Source: Fictibacillus solisalsi (GTDB lineage: Bacteria > Bacillota > Bacilli > Bacillales > Fictibacillaceae). Taken from it: a stretch of DNA of 64,000 bases. The number at the start of each line of letters is the position of its first letter. Within the stretch, counting starts at the first letter, position 1. Below, piece after piece: positions 25,047 to 32,925 of the stretch. The position numbers were made by a program, and so were the translations under genes. The DNA is taken from NCBI RefSeq assembly GCF_900103485.1, contig NZ_FNHW01000002.1:124001-188000 (forward strand), written 5' to 3'. The notes under the pieces are model-generated. The model did no database searches and was not told the origin of the DNA. It saw nothing but the letters and a program-made list of their open reading frames with translations.

Positions 25047-25581
25047 ATTGGTCGTGATAAAACAGCATGCCGAGTACCTGGGGAAAATGGTATACCGGAT
25101 TATGCATAAACCCGCGCCGTTTAACATTGCCCTTCCGCTCGGATTTAAACAGGTTTCGTTTTCCGGTGTAAAAACAGATGTACCAAATTTTTACCATTTG
25201 ATAAAACTCATAGTAGGCTCTGTCAGACAGCGACAGGTCCCTTGGAAAGCCGATTTCATACAGGCACTCCATAAAAAAGGCTTCAGCAATTTGATCGGTT
25301 TCTTCAGAGATTTTTCCCCGTTGGACGTGGTACCCTCGCTTCTTTAGAAAGTGGCTGAATCCGTCCAGCGTATTTCCGCGGCACAGGAGAAGTTCTTCAT
25401 CTTTTTGCATGTTTAATTTTTCTAATAGAGACATGATCTGCTCTTCTTTGGACGTTCTGTCTGTCGTTTCCTGTGGAAGCGGAATATAAACGGCTGCATG
25501 CTCACCTGTTTCCATCCGTCTTGCCGCAAATACTTCTCCCAGAATCGGACACCCGTTTCCGGCGTCATCAACTTCAATCAT
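25045..25581 (-). CDS. Hypothetical protein
   Basis: A 178-residue soluble protein I do not recognise. It begins MIEVDDAGNGCPILGEVFAA, has a central RGNTLDGFSHFLKKRGYHVQ that suggests an alpha/beta unit, and a basic, aromatic-rich C-terminal half (YYEFYQMVKIWYICFYTGKR and on to the end). No signal peptide or membrane helix. CGGGAGAGTTTTTTA precedes the start. It is alone on its strand and divergent from the SDR gene. Confidence 0.65.
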   Translation of the reverse strand: MIEVDDAGNGCPILGEVFAARRMETGEHAAVYIPLPQETTDRTSKEEQIMSLLEKLNMQKDEELLLCRGNTLDGFSHFLKKRGYHVQRGKISEETDQIAEAFFMECLYEIGFPRDLSLSDRAYYEFYQMVKIWYICFYTGKRNLFKSERKGNVKRRGFMHNPVYHFPQVLGMLFYHDQ

Positions 25582-25774
25582 TAAAAAACTCTCCCGTTGT
25601 CAGAATATCATTGTTAGTTGAACTCATCTCCATTATACATAATCCAAGGATTAAAAAAATGAGTGGTCTAGAAACACTTGAAAAAAGGCTCAAACCCGAG
25701 GTTTAAAACCATGAAAAAAACCTCTTCTAGATAGTATAGTTAAATGGATCACATTTTAGAATGGAGGACATACC

Positions 25775-26527
25775 ATGGAACCATTAAAGGATAAGGTAGC
25801 CATTGTTACGGGAAGCAGCCGGGGGATAGGTGCAGCAACTGCCGTCATGCTTGCGGAAGCAGGCGCCGATGTAGTGATTAACTACTACAGCTCGGAAAAA
25901 GAGGCGCAGGAGGTCCTGGCTAAGGTAGAGGCGCTGGGGCGAAAAGGAAAGATCATCCAGGCGGATGTCAGAAATCCGGAAGAGGTGAGACGGTTGGTAG
26001 AAGAAACCGTTGAAACATTTGGAAAGGTCGATGTATTGGTCAACAATGCCAATATTTCGTTTGCCATGAAGCGGTTTACGGAAATATCATGGGAGGAGTT
26101 CTCCTACAAGTTAAACAATGAATTGAGCTCTGCTTTTCATATTTGTCAGCAGGTGGTGCCGCATATGGAGAAACAGGGCGGAGGGAAAATCATACTGGTC
26201 TCAAGCGGTCTGTCTCGCACCCCGTCAGAAGGCTTCATTGCACATGGCTCGGCAAAAGCCGCCATCTCCACTTTTGCAAAATATTTGGCTCAGGAATTAG
26301 GTCCGAAAAACATCACCACCAATGTAGTTTCGCCAGGCTTAATCCTGACAGATGCAACAAAAGATCAGCCGGAGGCCATGCATGAGATGCTCCGCAGTAT
26401 CACTCCGCTTCAGCGGCTTGGCCGCCCTGAGGATGTAGCGGGAGCCATCCTGAGCATAGCGGCAAACTGGAACACCCATGTCAACGGTGCCTATATCCCG
26501 GTGAACGGCGGAGTGGATATGTCGTAA
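25775..26527 (+). CDS. FabG-like SDR with His in place of the catalytic Tyr
   Basis: A 250-residue SDR with the 3-oxoacyl-ACP reductase layout: IVTGSSRGIGAATA (10-23), VNNANIS in place of NNAG, VSSG at 142-145, and GGVDMS at the end. The YxxxK motif reads HGSAK, with His157 (codon 26243-26245) where Tyr is expected and Lys161 kept. Everything else looks intact, so this is probably a divergent subfamily and not decay. Catalysis by the usual Tyr mechanism would not be possible. Substrate unknown. Confidence 0.85.
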   Translation: MEPLKDKVAIVTGSSRGIGAATAVMLAEAGADVVINYYSSEKEAQEVLAKVEALGRKGKIIQADVRNPEEVRRLVEETVETFGKVDVLVNNANISFAMKRFTEISWEEFSYKLNNELSSAFHICQQVVPHMEKQGGGKIILVSSGLSRTPSEGFIAHGSAKAAISTFAKYLAQELGPKNITTNVVSPGLILTDATKDQPEAMHEMLRSITPLQRLGRPEDVAGAILSIAANWNTHVNGAYIPVNGGVDMS

Positions 26528-26533
26528 AAAAAT

Positions 26534-26572
26534 TAAAGGCCAGGTTATCCATAACTGATAACCTGGCTTTAT
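26534..26572 (+). terminator. Terminator after SDR gene
   Basis: AGGCCAGGTTATC pairs with GATAACCTGGCTT around a small loop, followed by a short T-rich tail. Confidence 0.8.
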
Positions 26573-26687
26573 CCTTGTAGAAAAGAAATTTTAAAATTTT
26601 GGATTAAAATGAAACTTTTTGTTATCCTTACCGTATATGATAGAGGACAAGTTTTTAAACTATAAAATGGAAGAGGGAATATAGAAC

Positions 26688-27137
26688 ATGTTAAAAAAGA
26701 TTATCGCGGCTACCTTGGTCATGACGTTTGTATTTATGCCTGTAAAAGACATTGTTTTTCATGATCATGCCCAGACTGTAAGTGCGAAAGGTTATCGTTC
26801 GGGGGTAAAATCGTTCAATTCGAATAAAGGAAGCGGAAATTCAATTTTCCAAAACAAAAGTACCCAAAACAAACAGCAAAACAGCATTTTCAGCAAAAAT
26901 AAAAGCACAGCTGCAAAATCCCAAAAAGGCGGATTCTTAAAAGGCATGATGTTCGGTGGTATTGCCGGTATGCTGTTTGGAGGATTACTTGGCAATATGG
27001 GTGGACTTGGTTCGTTGCTTGGCCTCTTTATTAACGTGATTGCCATTCTGGTCATTATTTCTCTGATCACCCGCATCTTCTCAAACATAAAAAACAGCCG
27101 TCGAAAGCGTGAGGAGTCTAATGGATGGAAACGATAA
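26688..27137 (+). CDS. Membrane/exported hypothetical protein, Tim44-like N-terminal type
   Basis: A 149-residue protein with an N-terminal helix (residues 5-20, then HAQTVSAKG, possibly a signal peptide site), a Ser/Asn/Lys-rich low-complexity linker (about 36-78), a glycine-rich hydrophobic stretch GMMFGGIAGMLFGGLLGNMG and a last helix before a basic tail. Bacilli carry similar short proteins often labelled Tim44-like; function unknown. It overlaps the DUF2653 gene by 13 bp. Confidence 0.75.
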   Translation: MLKKIIAATLVMTFVFMPVKDIVFHDHAQTVSAKGYRSGVKSFNSNKGSGNSIFQNKSTQNKQQNSIFSKNKSTAAKSQKGGFLKGMMFGGIAGMLFGGLLGNMGGLGSLLGLFINVIAILVIISLITRIFSNIKNSRRKREESNGWKR

Positions 27138-27421
27138 TGCTCTCTGAGCAGGACATCATCAACGCCCTTTGTCTGCACATGGCCAATAAAAAGGAAGTAG
27201 CGCCAGAGGACGTTGAGGTAGAACTGCTTTTTGATGATGATTATGGGTTTTCAGCGGAAGCGTATGTCGGAGGCAGAAAACAAGTGCTGATTGAAGCCAA
27301 CATGATTGAAGCACTTCGCTTTTATCTGGATACACAGATGAATATTGATCCGATTTCAGCCGGACTGGAATTGGTGCTGGATGACGAGAAAGGCATTGTT
27401 GCCAACGTCCGAACCCGATAA
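27125..27421 (+). CDS. DUF2653 (YxcD-like) protein
   Basis: A 98-residue acidic protein: MLSEQDIINALCLHMANKKE, then VELLFDDDYGFSAEAYVGGR, ending LVLDDEKGIVANVRTR. It matches my memory of the YxcD/DUF2653 family of Bacillus, of unknown function. GAGGAG at 27111-27116 gives an eight-base spacing to the ATG at 27125, so translation starts inside the end of the upstream gene and the two are probably coupled. Confidence 0.8.
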   Translation: METIMLSEQDIINALCLHMANKKEVAPEDVEVELLFDDDYGFSAEAYVGGRKQVLIEANMIEALRFYLDTQMNIDPISAGLELVLDDEKGIVANVRTR

Positions 27422-27423
27422 AT

Positions 27424-27457
27424 AAAACCACCACCCTTATGAAGGGTTGGTGGTTTT
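27424..27457. terminator. Bidirectional terminator
   Basis: AAACCACCACCCTT pairs with AAGGGTTGGTGGTTT. The right half overlaps the end of the convergent thioesterase gene. Confidence 0.88.
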
Positions 27458-27934
27458 CGTTTGTTTCAGGAAGGAGTCGGGCATTACGACTGCCATCACT
27501 TCTCCTTTTACACAAAGAGTATCGCCGGCAAATACCTCAGTATGGACCTTCCACTTTTTTGGATGAACTTCTTCAAGTGTCCCCACAGCTTTCAAAGGAA
27601 TGCCATGAGGAGTTGGTTTCATAAAGTCTACCTTCAGCGAGGCTGTCACAAACCGTGGCGGTTCATGGCCATCACCAGGTTCATGGCCATTTTTCCGGTG
27701 CAGGGCGAGCGAAGCAGATCCTGTTCCATGGCAATCAATTAATGAAGCAATCAGTCCCCCATACACAAACCCGGGAACAGCGGTATGTTCCGGCTGTGGT
27801 TTATAGATCGTCTCGGTCTTATTCCCATGCCATCTTGTTTTCAATTGATGGCCCTTATCATTTAGTTTTCCGCACCCATAACACCACGAATAATCATCGG
27901 GATACACATCCTGTACTGCCGTTTTTTCTGTCAT
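27437..27934 (-). CDS. PaaI-like hotdog thioesterase
   Basis: A 165-residue hotdog-fold protein. CYGCGKLNDKGHQLKTRW is an N-terminal segment typical of one thioesterase branch, VPGFVYGGLIASLIDCHGTG is the hotdog helix with the catalytic-region Asp, and FVTASLKVDFMKPTP the following strand. It probably hydrolyses an acyl-CoA or aryl-CoA thioester in the cytosol. Single-gene unit; substrate unknown. Confidence 0.88.
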   Translation of the reverse strand: MTEKTAVQDVYPDDYSWCYGCGKLNDKGHQLKTRWHGNKTETIYKPQPEHTAVPGFVYGGLIASLIDCHGTGSASLALHRKNGHEPGDGHEPPRFVTASLKVDFMKPTPHGIPLKAVGTLEEVHPKKWKVHTEVFAGDTLCVKGEVMAVVMPDSFLKQTKTTNPS

Positions 27935-28042
27935 CTGTGGTCACTCACTTTCTGTCACTTTGTCAGTATCCCTTTCCACAAAAACGATGGAAAACCTTTA
28001 TTATATGATTTAAAAAATAACAGAAGTCGATGTGAAATAATA

Positions 28043-28071
28043 TGCAGCCGATTTCCGAGGCTGTTTTTTTA
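28043..28071 (+). terminator. Terminator-like hairpin ahead of the GntR operon
   Basis: CAGCC and GGCTG form a short stem around GATTTCCGA, followed by TTTTTTT. No plus-strand gene ends just before it, so it may insulate the operon from upstream transcription. Confidence 0.55.
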
Positions 28072-28083
28072 TAGAAAAAGCAA

Positions 28084-28130
28084 TTGACATGATTTGGTAT
28101 TTCATAGTACATTACAGGAGTAATGCACTA
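28084..28130 (+). promoter_or_regulatory. Promoter and operator of the GntR-ABC operon
   Basis: TTGACA (28084-28089) is a perfect -35; TACATT (28108-28113) is a fair -10 at 18 bp. TAGTACATTAC (28105-28115) and GTAATGCACTA (28120-28130) form an 11-bp-arm inverted repeat with one mismatch and a 4-bp centre, covering the -10. It is a likely site for the GntR/YtrA-type regulator encoded next. Confidence 0.8.
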
Positions 28131-28156
28131 AGGTTGCATGGTGGAGGTAATGATTT

Positions 28157-28543
28157 TTGATAGTAAACCCAAACAGTATGACACCCATCTATATTCAGAT
28201 TGCTGAGTGGCTGGAAACCCAAATCCTGAACGAAGCCATTCATAGCGATGAAAAGATCTATTCTCAGTACCAGCTGGCGGAGATGTACAATATTAATCCG
28301 GCAACCGCAGCTAAGGGCTTGAACCTTTTGGCTGATCAAAATGTTCTTTACAAAAAACGGGGGTTGGGGATGTTTGTTTCAAAAGACGCACGGCATATAA
28401 TCCTGAATAAACGAAAAAACGAAAAGCTTCAATCCATGGTGAAGGATGTAACAAAAGAAGCGGTACAGCTTGGGGTAGGGGTCGAGGAGCTCATCGTTAT
28501 GATCCGGAAGATGCACAGCGAGGCAAAGGGGGGAAACCAATGA
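28157..28543 (+). CDS. GntR-family (YtrA-type) regulator
   Basis: A 128-residue short GntR protein: IYIQIAEWLETQILNEAIHS then YSQYQLAEMYNINPATAAKG form the winged HTH (residues 10-60), and a helical tail of about 50 residues is typical of the YtrA subgroup. Such regulators repress adjacent ABC exporter genes and respond to cell-wall antibiotics. The start is TTG, with GGAGG nine bases upstream. It overlaps the ATPase gene by 4 bp (ATGA), so it is the first gene of the operon. Confidence 0.9.
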   Translation: MIVNPNSMTPIYIQIAEWLETQILNEAIHSDEKIYSQYQLAEMYNINPATAAKGLNLLADQNVLYKKRGLGMFVSKDARHIILNKRKNEKLQSMVKDVTKEAVQLGVGVEELIVMIRKMHSEAKGGNQ

Positions 28544-29439
28544 ATGTTGTGGAGTTTACGAATGTTTCAAAGAAATATGGCAAAAGCAATGCCGTTTCAA
28601 AACTCTCTTTTACTCTGGCTGAAAACAAGATTACCGGCTTAATCGGCAGAAACGGGGCGGGAAAAACCACTCTTTTGAAAATGATGGCAGGGTATGTGAA
28701 GCCAAGTTCAGGGAACATCACGGTTTTTTCAAAAGATCCTTTTGATAATTTACAAGTATCGGCGAACCGGATATTTATCGACCATCAAATGAGCTTTTCA
28801 CCTCTGCTTACCTTAAAGGAACTGCTTATAACCGCCGGCCGTTTTTACGCAAATTGGGACTCAGAGCTGGCATGGCGTTTGTTTGACTACTTTTCATTAA
28901 ATCCGGATCAAAATCATGCTCAGTTGTCCAAAGGAATGAAAAGCACGTTCAACATGATTATCGGTCTTGCCGCACACTGTCCATTGACGATCTTTGATGA
29001 ACCGACCTCAGGAATGGACGCTGCTGTTCGGAAAGACTTTTACCGTGCACTATTGAAAGACTACCTTAATCATCCGCGAACCATTATTCTTTCCAGTCAC
29101 CTTGTCTCCGAGATTGAAGATTTGCTGGAAGATATTCTGCTGATCAACGACGGGGAAAAGTACCTCCATCTTTCTGTTGAGGAATTGAGAGAATATGCAG
29201 TGGGAGTGAGCGGAAACGCATCAGCGATTAAGGAACTGGCTCAGCAGCATTCCCTCATTCATCAAAAAGACATGGGAAGCGGCCGGATGTACGCCGTCAT
29301 GAAAACAGAAGGTGCTGCAAAACAGGCACTGGACCAGACCAGGAAACTCGGGCTGGAGCTTACTCCAGTAGCTGTTGATGACCTTTGCATGCATGTAACG
29401 AGTAAGTCACAAGGGGGAATAGACAGTGTATTTAACTGA
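28540..29439 (+). CDS. ABC transporter ATP-binding protein
   Basis: A 299-residue nucleotide-binding subunit. Walker A is GRNGAGKTT (about residues 36-44), the signature is LSKGMKSTFN, a variant of LSGGQ, Walker B is LTIFDEPTSGMD, and the switch His is in ILSSHLVSEIEDL. It pairs with the permease encoded next. YtrB-like ATPases near YtrA regulators serve in export or cell-envelope stress. Confidence 0.93.
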   Translation: MNVVEFTNVSKKYGKSNAVSKLSFTLAENKITGLIGRNGAGKTTLLKMMAGYVKPSSGNITVFSKDPFDNLQVSANRIFIDHQMSFSPLLTLKELLITAGRFYANWDSELAWRLFDYFSLNPDQNHAQLSKGMKSTFNMIIGLAAHCPLTIFDEPTSGMDAAVRKDFYRALLKDYLNHPRTIILSSHLVSEIEDLLEDILLINDGEKYLHLSVEELREYAVGVSGNASAIKELAQQHSLIHQKDMGSGRMYAVMKTEGAAKQALDQTRKLGLELTPVAVDDLCMHVTSKSQGGIDSVFN

Positions 29440-30172
29440 GGTATCCACGTGGGACATGGTGAAAAAACTGTACCGCTATAAGCTGAATTCCTATTTTGGC
29501 GTTTTCACCTCTTTAGTCATTATTCAAATACTTTCAATCCTATTTTCACTGAATGGCACAGGTTCAAGCGGAGGCAGCTCGGATACCTTTGAATATAATA
29601 TGAATATCTATTCAGGTACTTTAATTTTGGCGTTTATGATGGGATGGGCTTTTTTGGTTGCCACACTGATAACAACGAAAGCCTATCGCTACGATGATTC
29701 TTCGTTTGTGTCCAACCGGACGGCCAGCCACTTTTCCAACATTCTTTTCTTGTTTTCTGCGAGTATTATAGCAGGAATAACAGTCTACTTTTCGTACCAT
29801 CTTTTCCTGAGCGTCGTCAGCCTGTTTATGAAGGTAAGGGTTGTGCAGGCAGATACGCTGACACCCATTCAGCTTGCTCAAGGGATTACAGCATCGGTTC
29901 TCTATATTTTTCTTTTTACCAGTTTGGGTTACTTAACGGGAATGTTGGTACAGGTGCAGAAATTCTTTGTGTTTGTCCTTCCTGCCCTGTTCATAGGTGC
30001 GCTTATCATTGACGGTAATCTTTCGGATGAACCGAGACTGCTGATTTCATTGGGAAGTTTTTATGGATTGGAAACGTCGTTTATAGTATTTGTATTTAAA
30101 ACATTGCTTACAACTGGTGCTTTGTATGGTGTGTCCATACTTGTTTCACGCCGGGTTGAGGTGAGGCCATGA
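29426..30172 (+). CDS. ABC transporter permease
   Basis: A 248-residue membrane protein with six hydrophobic segments (for example SYFGVFTSLVIIQILSILFS and GTLILAFMMGWAFLVATLIT). The GTG start at 29426 has CAAGGGGGAATAGACA upstream and lies within the end of the ATPase gene, so translation is coupled. No sequence motif identifies the cargo. It is the transmembrane half of the transporter in this GntR operon. Confidence 0.85.
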   Translation: MYLTEVSTWDMVKKLYRYKLNSYFGVFTSLVIIQILSILFSLNGTGSSGGSSDTFEYNMNIYSGTLILAFMMGWAFLVATLITTKAYRYDDSSFVSNRTASHFSNILFLFSASIIAGITVYFSYHLFLSVVSLFMKVRVVQADTLTPIQLAQGITASVLYIFLFTSLGYLTGMLVQVQKFFVFVLPALFIGALIIDGNLSDEPRLLISLGSFYGLETSFIVFVFKTLLTTGALYGVSILVSRRVEVRP

Positions 30173-30879
30173 TTTTGCTGTCTCTCCTTCCGCTGCTCAT
30201 TCTCGCAGGCATATTTGCATTCATCATTTGGGGATATCGGGCATTATCTTTTAAAAATCCCGGCAGGAAACTGGCTAAATGGCTGATTGTTGGCTATGCG
30301 GTTATTTTGGTGGCCGGTACTGTTTATTCATATAGCGAGGCATCCACAAAGCAGGTTATCGGAAAAACAGTGAGCAGGCATGAAGTGAAAAAACAGGATA
30401 AAGCCCAAATAAGGCTCTTTGACCGGGCGCGGGAAAAAGGGGTACTCCAAATTAATAATGACATTCTTTTCAAAAAAAGTGAAAAGTCGTTTCCGTTTAA
30501 AGGAAAACAGCTGACGGTCTCTATCCCGGATTCATACAATCTTTTTGTTGACAGGGATCCTGGATTCCAAGGTGAAGTGGTCGTGACTCATTACATGAGC
30601 AGAACCTTTATCGGCAATATGGATGTGACAGAGAAAAGAAAGGAGGCTTCGATAGCATTAAAAAATTCGGTACTAGATGTTACCTTTAATAAAACCAAAT
30701 TGCATCTGGCAGCGTACTCCGAAGGTTTTGTGTTTCATCAGTTTAATGGAGGAAAAAGAGAGTCGGTATGGGAAGGCGATGATCCAGTGTTTGGTGATGA
30801 TTTTATCCTTTTGAAGGTTCCCCAAGGCATAAAGGTAACGAGTGAGGATCAGCTAGTTACCAATGTCACGGTGGAATAG
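30169..30879 (+). CDS. Membrane-anchored hypothetical protein of the ABC operon
   Basis: A 236-residue protein with two N-terminal helices (ILLSLLPLLILAGIFAFIIW and WLIVGYAVILVAGTVYSY) and an extracellular-looking domain from about residue 60 that is beta-rich and lysine-rich (SFPFKGKQLTVSIPDSYNLF). It overlaps the permease by 4 bp and ends the operon. I do not recognise the family. Its position suggests an accessory surface subunit or sensor for the transporter. Confidence 0.75.
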   Translation: MILLSLLPLLILAGIFAFIIWGYRALSFKNPGRKLAKWLIVGYAVILVAGTVYSYSEASTKQVIGKTVSRHEVKKQDKAQIRLFDRAREKGVLQINNDILFKKSEKSFPFKGKQLTVSIPDSYNLFVDRDPGFQGEVVVTHYMSRTFIGNMDVTEKRKEASIALKNSVLDVTFNKTKLHLAAYSEGFVFHQFNGGKRESVWEGDDPVFGDDFILLKVPQGIKVTSEDQLVTNVTVE

Positions 30880-30885
30880 GAATGA

Positions 30886-30919
30886 AAAACGCTTGGAAGC
30901 AGATTCCAAGCATTTTTTC
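30886..30919. terminator. Bidirectional terminator
   Basis: GCTTGGAA pairs with TTCCAAGC around GCAGA, with AAAA before and TTTTTTC after. It lies between convergent units. Confidence 0.88.
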
Positions 30920-30924
30920 ATATT

Positions 30925-31890
30925 TTATGAATCATTTTCCAGCATTTCGACCAAAGACTTTGCGCTTGTATAAATAATGTCCTTTAGACGTTTTGGTGAT
31001 ACGATTCTGATTTGACGGCCAAAACCCAAAATATACTGAGCGGCTTCTTCTTCGGTATCAAAGCAAAAGGAAGCGGGAATCCATCCGTTTGGAAGCGGGT
31101 CCTCTATTTGTATTTGTTGAACGAAGCGACCGGTAAACCTGATCCGTGAAAGAATGGAGGAGGAAAGCTCTGCCTCTACTTGGTAAGCAGGCAGGGATTG
31201 AATGAATTGCTGTGATGATTGTTCCCAAACCGCGGCGAGGTTAAAGTCTGCCGGCCGTTCAAATGTTTGTTCCGTGAGTTGGGCAGAAAGGATCCTGGAC
31301 GCACGGTAGGTTCGAATATCCTGGTCGACGCCTGCGATGAAATACCACGTACTGCTTTTGGCAACCAAACCGAGAGGAGATACCGTCCGTTCCCGCCGTT
31401 CACCATCCGCCCGTTCATAGTGGATGTGAAGCTTTTTATTCTGCCAAAGCGATTCTTTCAAAATGGTAAAGGCGGTAACCTTCTCAGGTGATTGCCGCCA
31501 TGAACTTGTGTCGATATGGATCCGGTCCCAGACATCCTGGGCTTTTCCGTGAGAAGAGGCGGGAAGCGAAGCGAGCAGTTTCTCACGGGCTGCAAACCAG
31601 TCTTCACTGATTCCCAAATCTTTCAACAGTTGGACGGAAGGAAGAAGAAATAACGATTTGATTTCTTCTCCCTTTAACCCTGTCAGATTGGTTTTATAAG
31701 ATTCGAGCAGCCGCCAGCCGCCCGATGTTCCTCGATCAGCGATCACCGGAAAACCGGCAGAACTTAGTGCATCCATGTCACGATGAATCGTCCGCGGGTT
31801 GACTTCAAGTTCATATGCGAGTTCCTTTGTGGTCAGTTTTCCCCTGTTTTGCAGCAATAATAGTATGGAAATCAGACGGTCAGCGCGCAT
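30925..31890 (-). CDS. HTH/WYL-domain transcriptional regulator (YafY-type)
   Basis: A 321-residue regulator. The N-terminal HTH_11 reads LISILLLLQNRGKLTTKELA then EVNPRTIHRDMDALSSAGFP; the WYL domain starts near residue 135 and has the degenerate core STWYFIAGVD; a C-terminal WCX-type region follows. WYL proteins sense nucleic acid or small ligands and often regulate DNA-damage or defence genes. It is divergent from a small membrane protein gene. Target unknown. Confidence 0.88.
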   Translation of the reverse strand: MRADRLISILLLLQNRGKLTTKELAYELEVNPRTIHRDMDALSSAGFPVIADRGTSGGWRLLESYKTNLTGLKGEEIKSLFLLPSVQLLKDLGISEDWFAAREKLLASLPASSHGKAQDVWDRIHIDTSSWRQSPEKVTAFTILKESLWQNKKLHIHYERADGERRERTVSPLGLVAKSSTWYFIAGVDQDIRTYRASRILSAQLTEQTFERPADFNLAAVWEQSSQQFIQSLPAYQVEAELSSSILSRIRFTGRFVQQIQIEDPLPNGWIPASFCFDTEEEAAQYILGFGRQIRIVSPKRLKDIIYTSAKSLVEMLENDS

Positions 31891-31980
31891 TGGTTATCCT
31901 CTTTTCACTTATAATAAATATGACAAGAGATGTCATTATTATTTAATAGTATACTCGTTTTGAACAGGAAATGGTGAAAC

Positions 31981-32190
31981 GTGAAAGAGCCGACATGTCG
32001 ATCATGGGAAAGCACCTTCATAAAGTTTGTCATGGTTGAAGTGATGGTTTATATTGTTCTTGGAGCCGCCATGGAAGTTTTCATCGGAGACCCCTTTCTA
32101 ATCAGCCTGATCCTTGCCATTGCAGCTAATATATACTGGGAGACCTTATCCTGTTTAAGACGTTTGGCAATTCAGTGGCACAGTAAGTGA
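31981..32190 (+). CDS. Small membrane protein (hypothetical)
   Basis: A 69-residue protein, GTG start with ACAGGAAATGGTGAAAC upstream. It has two hydrophobic segments, FVMVEVMVYIVLGAAMEVFI and FLISLILAIAANIYWETL, and a basic C-terminus. No family recognised. It stands between the divergent WYL regulator and the methyltransferase, with about 90 bp to the latter. Confidence 0.5.
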   Translation: MKEPTCRSWESTFIKFVMVEVMVYIVLGAAMEVFIGDPFLISLILAIAANIYWETLSCLRRLAIQWHSK

Positions 32191-32279
32191 CTTTGTTCCG
32201 CTTTTTTTGAGAAGTCAATTCTCCCTCTTCAACAGGAGCCGGAGGTTTTTCTATGTACAGAAACAGATAGGAGCATCAG

Positions 32280-32885
32280 ATGAACGAACACGATTATGAT
32301 CAATTGCTGAATATTATGACCACCGGTGAGCAAAAAGTGTATAGCGTCACTTCTCACTATCACCGATACGAGCCTACCCCTTATGAAGCGCTGGAAGGTT
32401 TATTTTTAGAATACCACTTGAAGCAGGGGGACCAGGTGGTGGACTTTGGCTGCGGAAAGGGAAGAATCAGTTTTTACATCAACCATTTCTATCAGAATGC
32501 GGTGACTGGTGTAGAGATAAATGAAGAATTCTATAAGGATGCGCTGAGGAATCTGGATGCTTATTTGAAAAAACACCAAAAGAGCAGAGATCGTGTCCAA
32601 TTCCATTGCGGTCTGGCACAAGAATATCCCATCCACCCGAAGGATAACCGCTTCTACTTCTTTAACCCGTTTACGATGCCGATCTTCATGAAGGTTATCA
32701 ACAATATTTTGCTGTCAGTGGAATGCTTTCCGCGTGAGGTGGAACTAATCTTATATTATGCGACAGAAGAGTATACTTATTTTTTGGACGACCAGACGGC
32801 CTTTGAATTGAAGGAGGAAGTAAGGTTGCCAGAGCTTTATGACAGCAATCCGTACGAGAAGTTCTTGATCTACAGATTAAAATGA
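32280..32885 (+). CDS. Class I SAM-dependent methyltransferase
   Basis: A 201-residue Rossmann methyltransferase. VVDFGCGKGRISFYINHF (about residues 53-70) is motif I, VTGVEINEEFY the acidic strand-2 end that binds the ribose, and RFYFFNPFTMPIF replaces motif IV. Similar Bacillus proteins are unassigned. AGGAGCATCAG precedes the ATG. The substrate class cannot be read. Confidence 0.85.
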   Translation: MNEHDYDQLLNIMTTGEQKVYSVTSHYHRYEPTPYEALEGLFLEYHLKQGDQVVDFGCGKGRISFYINHFYQNAVTGVEINEEFYKDALRNLDAYLKKHQKSRDRVQFHCGLAQEYPIHPKDNRFYFFNPFTMPIFMKVINNILLSVECFPREVELILYYATEEYTYFLDDQTAFELKEEVRLPELYDSNPYEKFLIYRLK

Positions 32886-32923
32886 AAACAGGACCTGTCC
32901 AGGTGGACACGTCCTGTTTTTTC
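32886..32923. terminator. Bidirectional terminator
   Basis: AACAGGAC pairs with GTCCTGTT, with an inner TGTCCA/TGGACA stem, and TTTTTTC after. It lies between convergent genes. Confidence 0.88.
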
Positions 32924-32925
32924 TT

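Noticed and set aside
26630-26690. Sigma-B-like promoter (GTTTTTAAA and GGGAAT) before the Tim44-like gene
   Set aside because: The supposed -10 lies only about ten bases from the ATG and is better read as the ribosome site.
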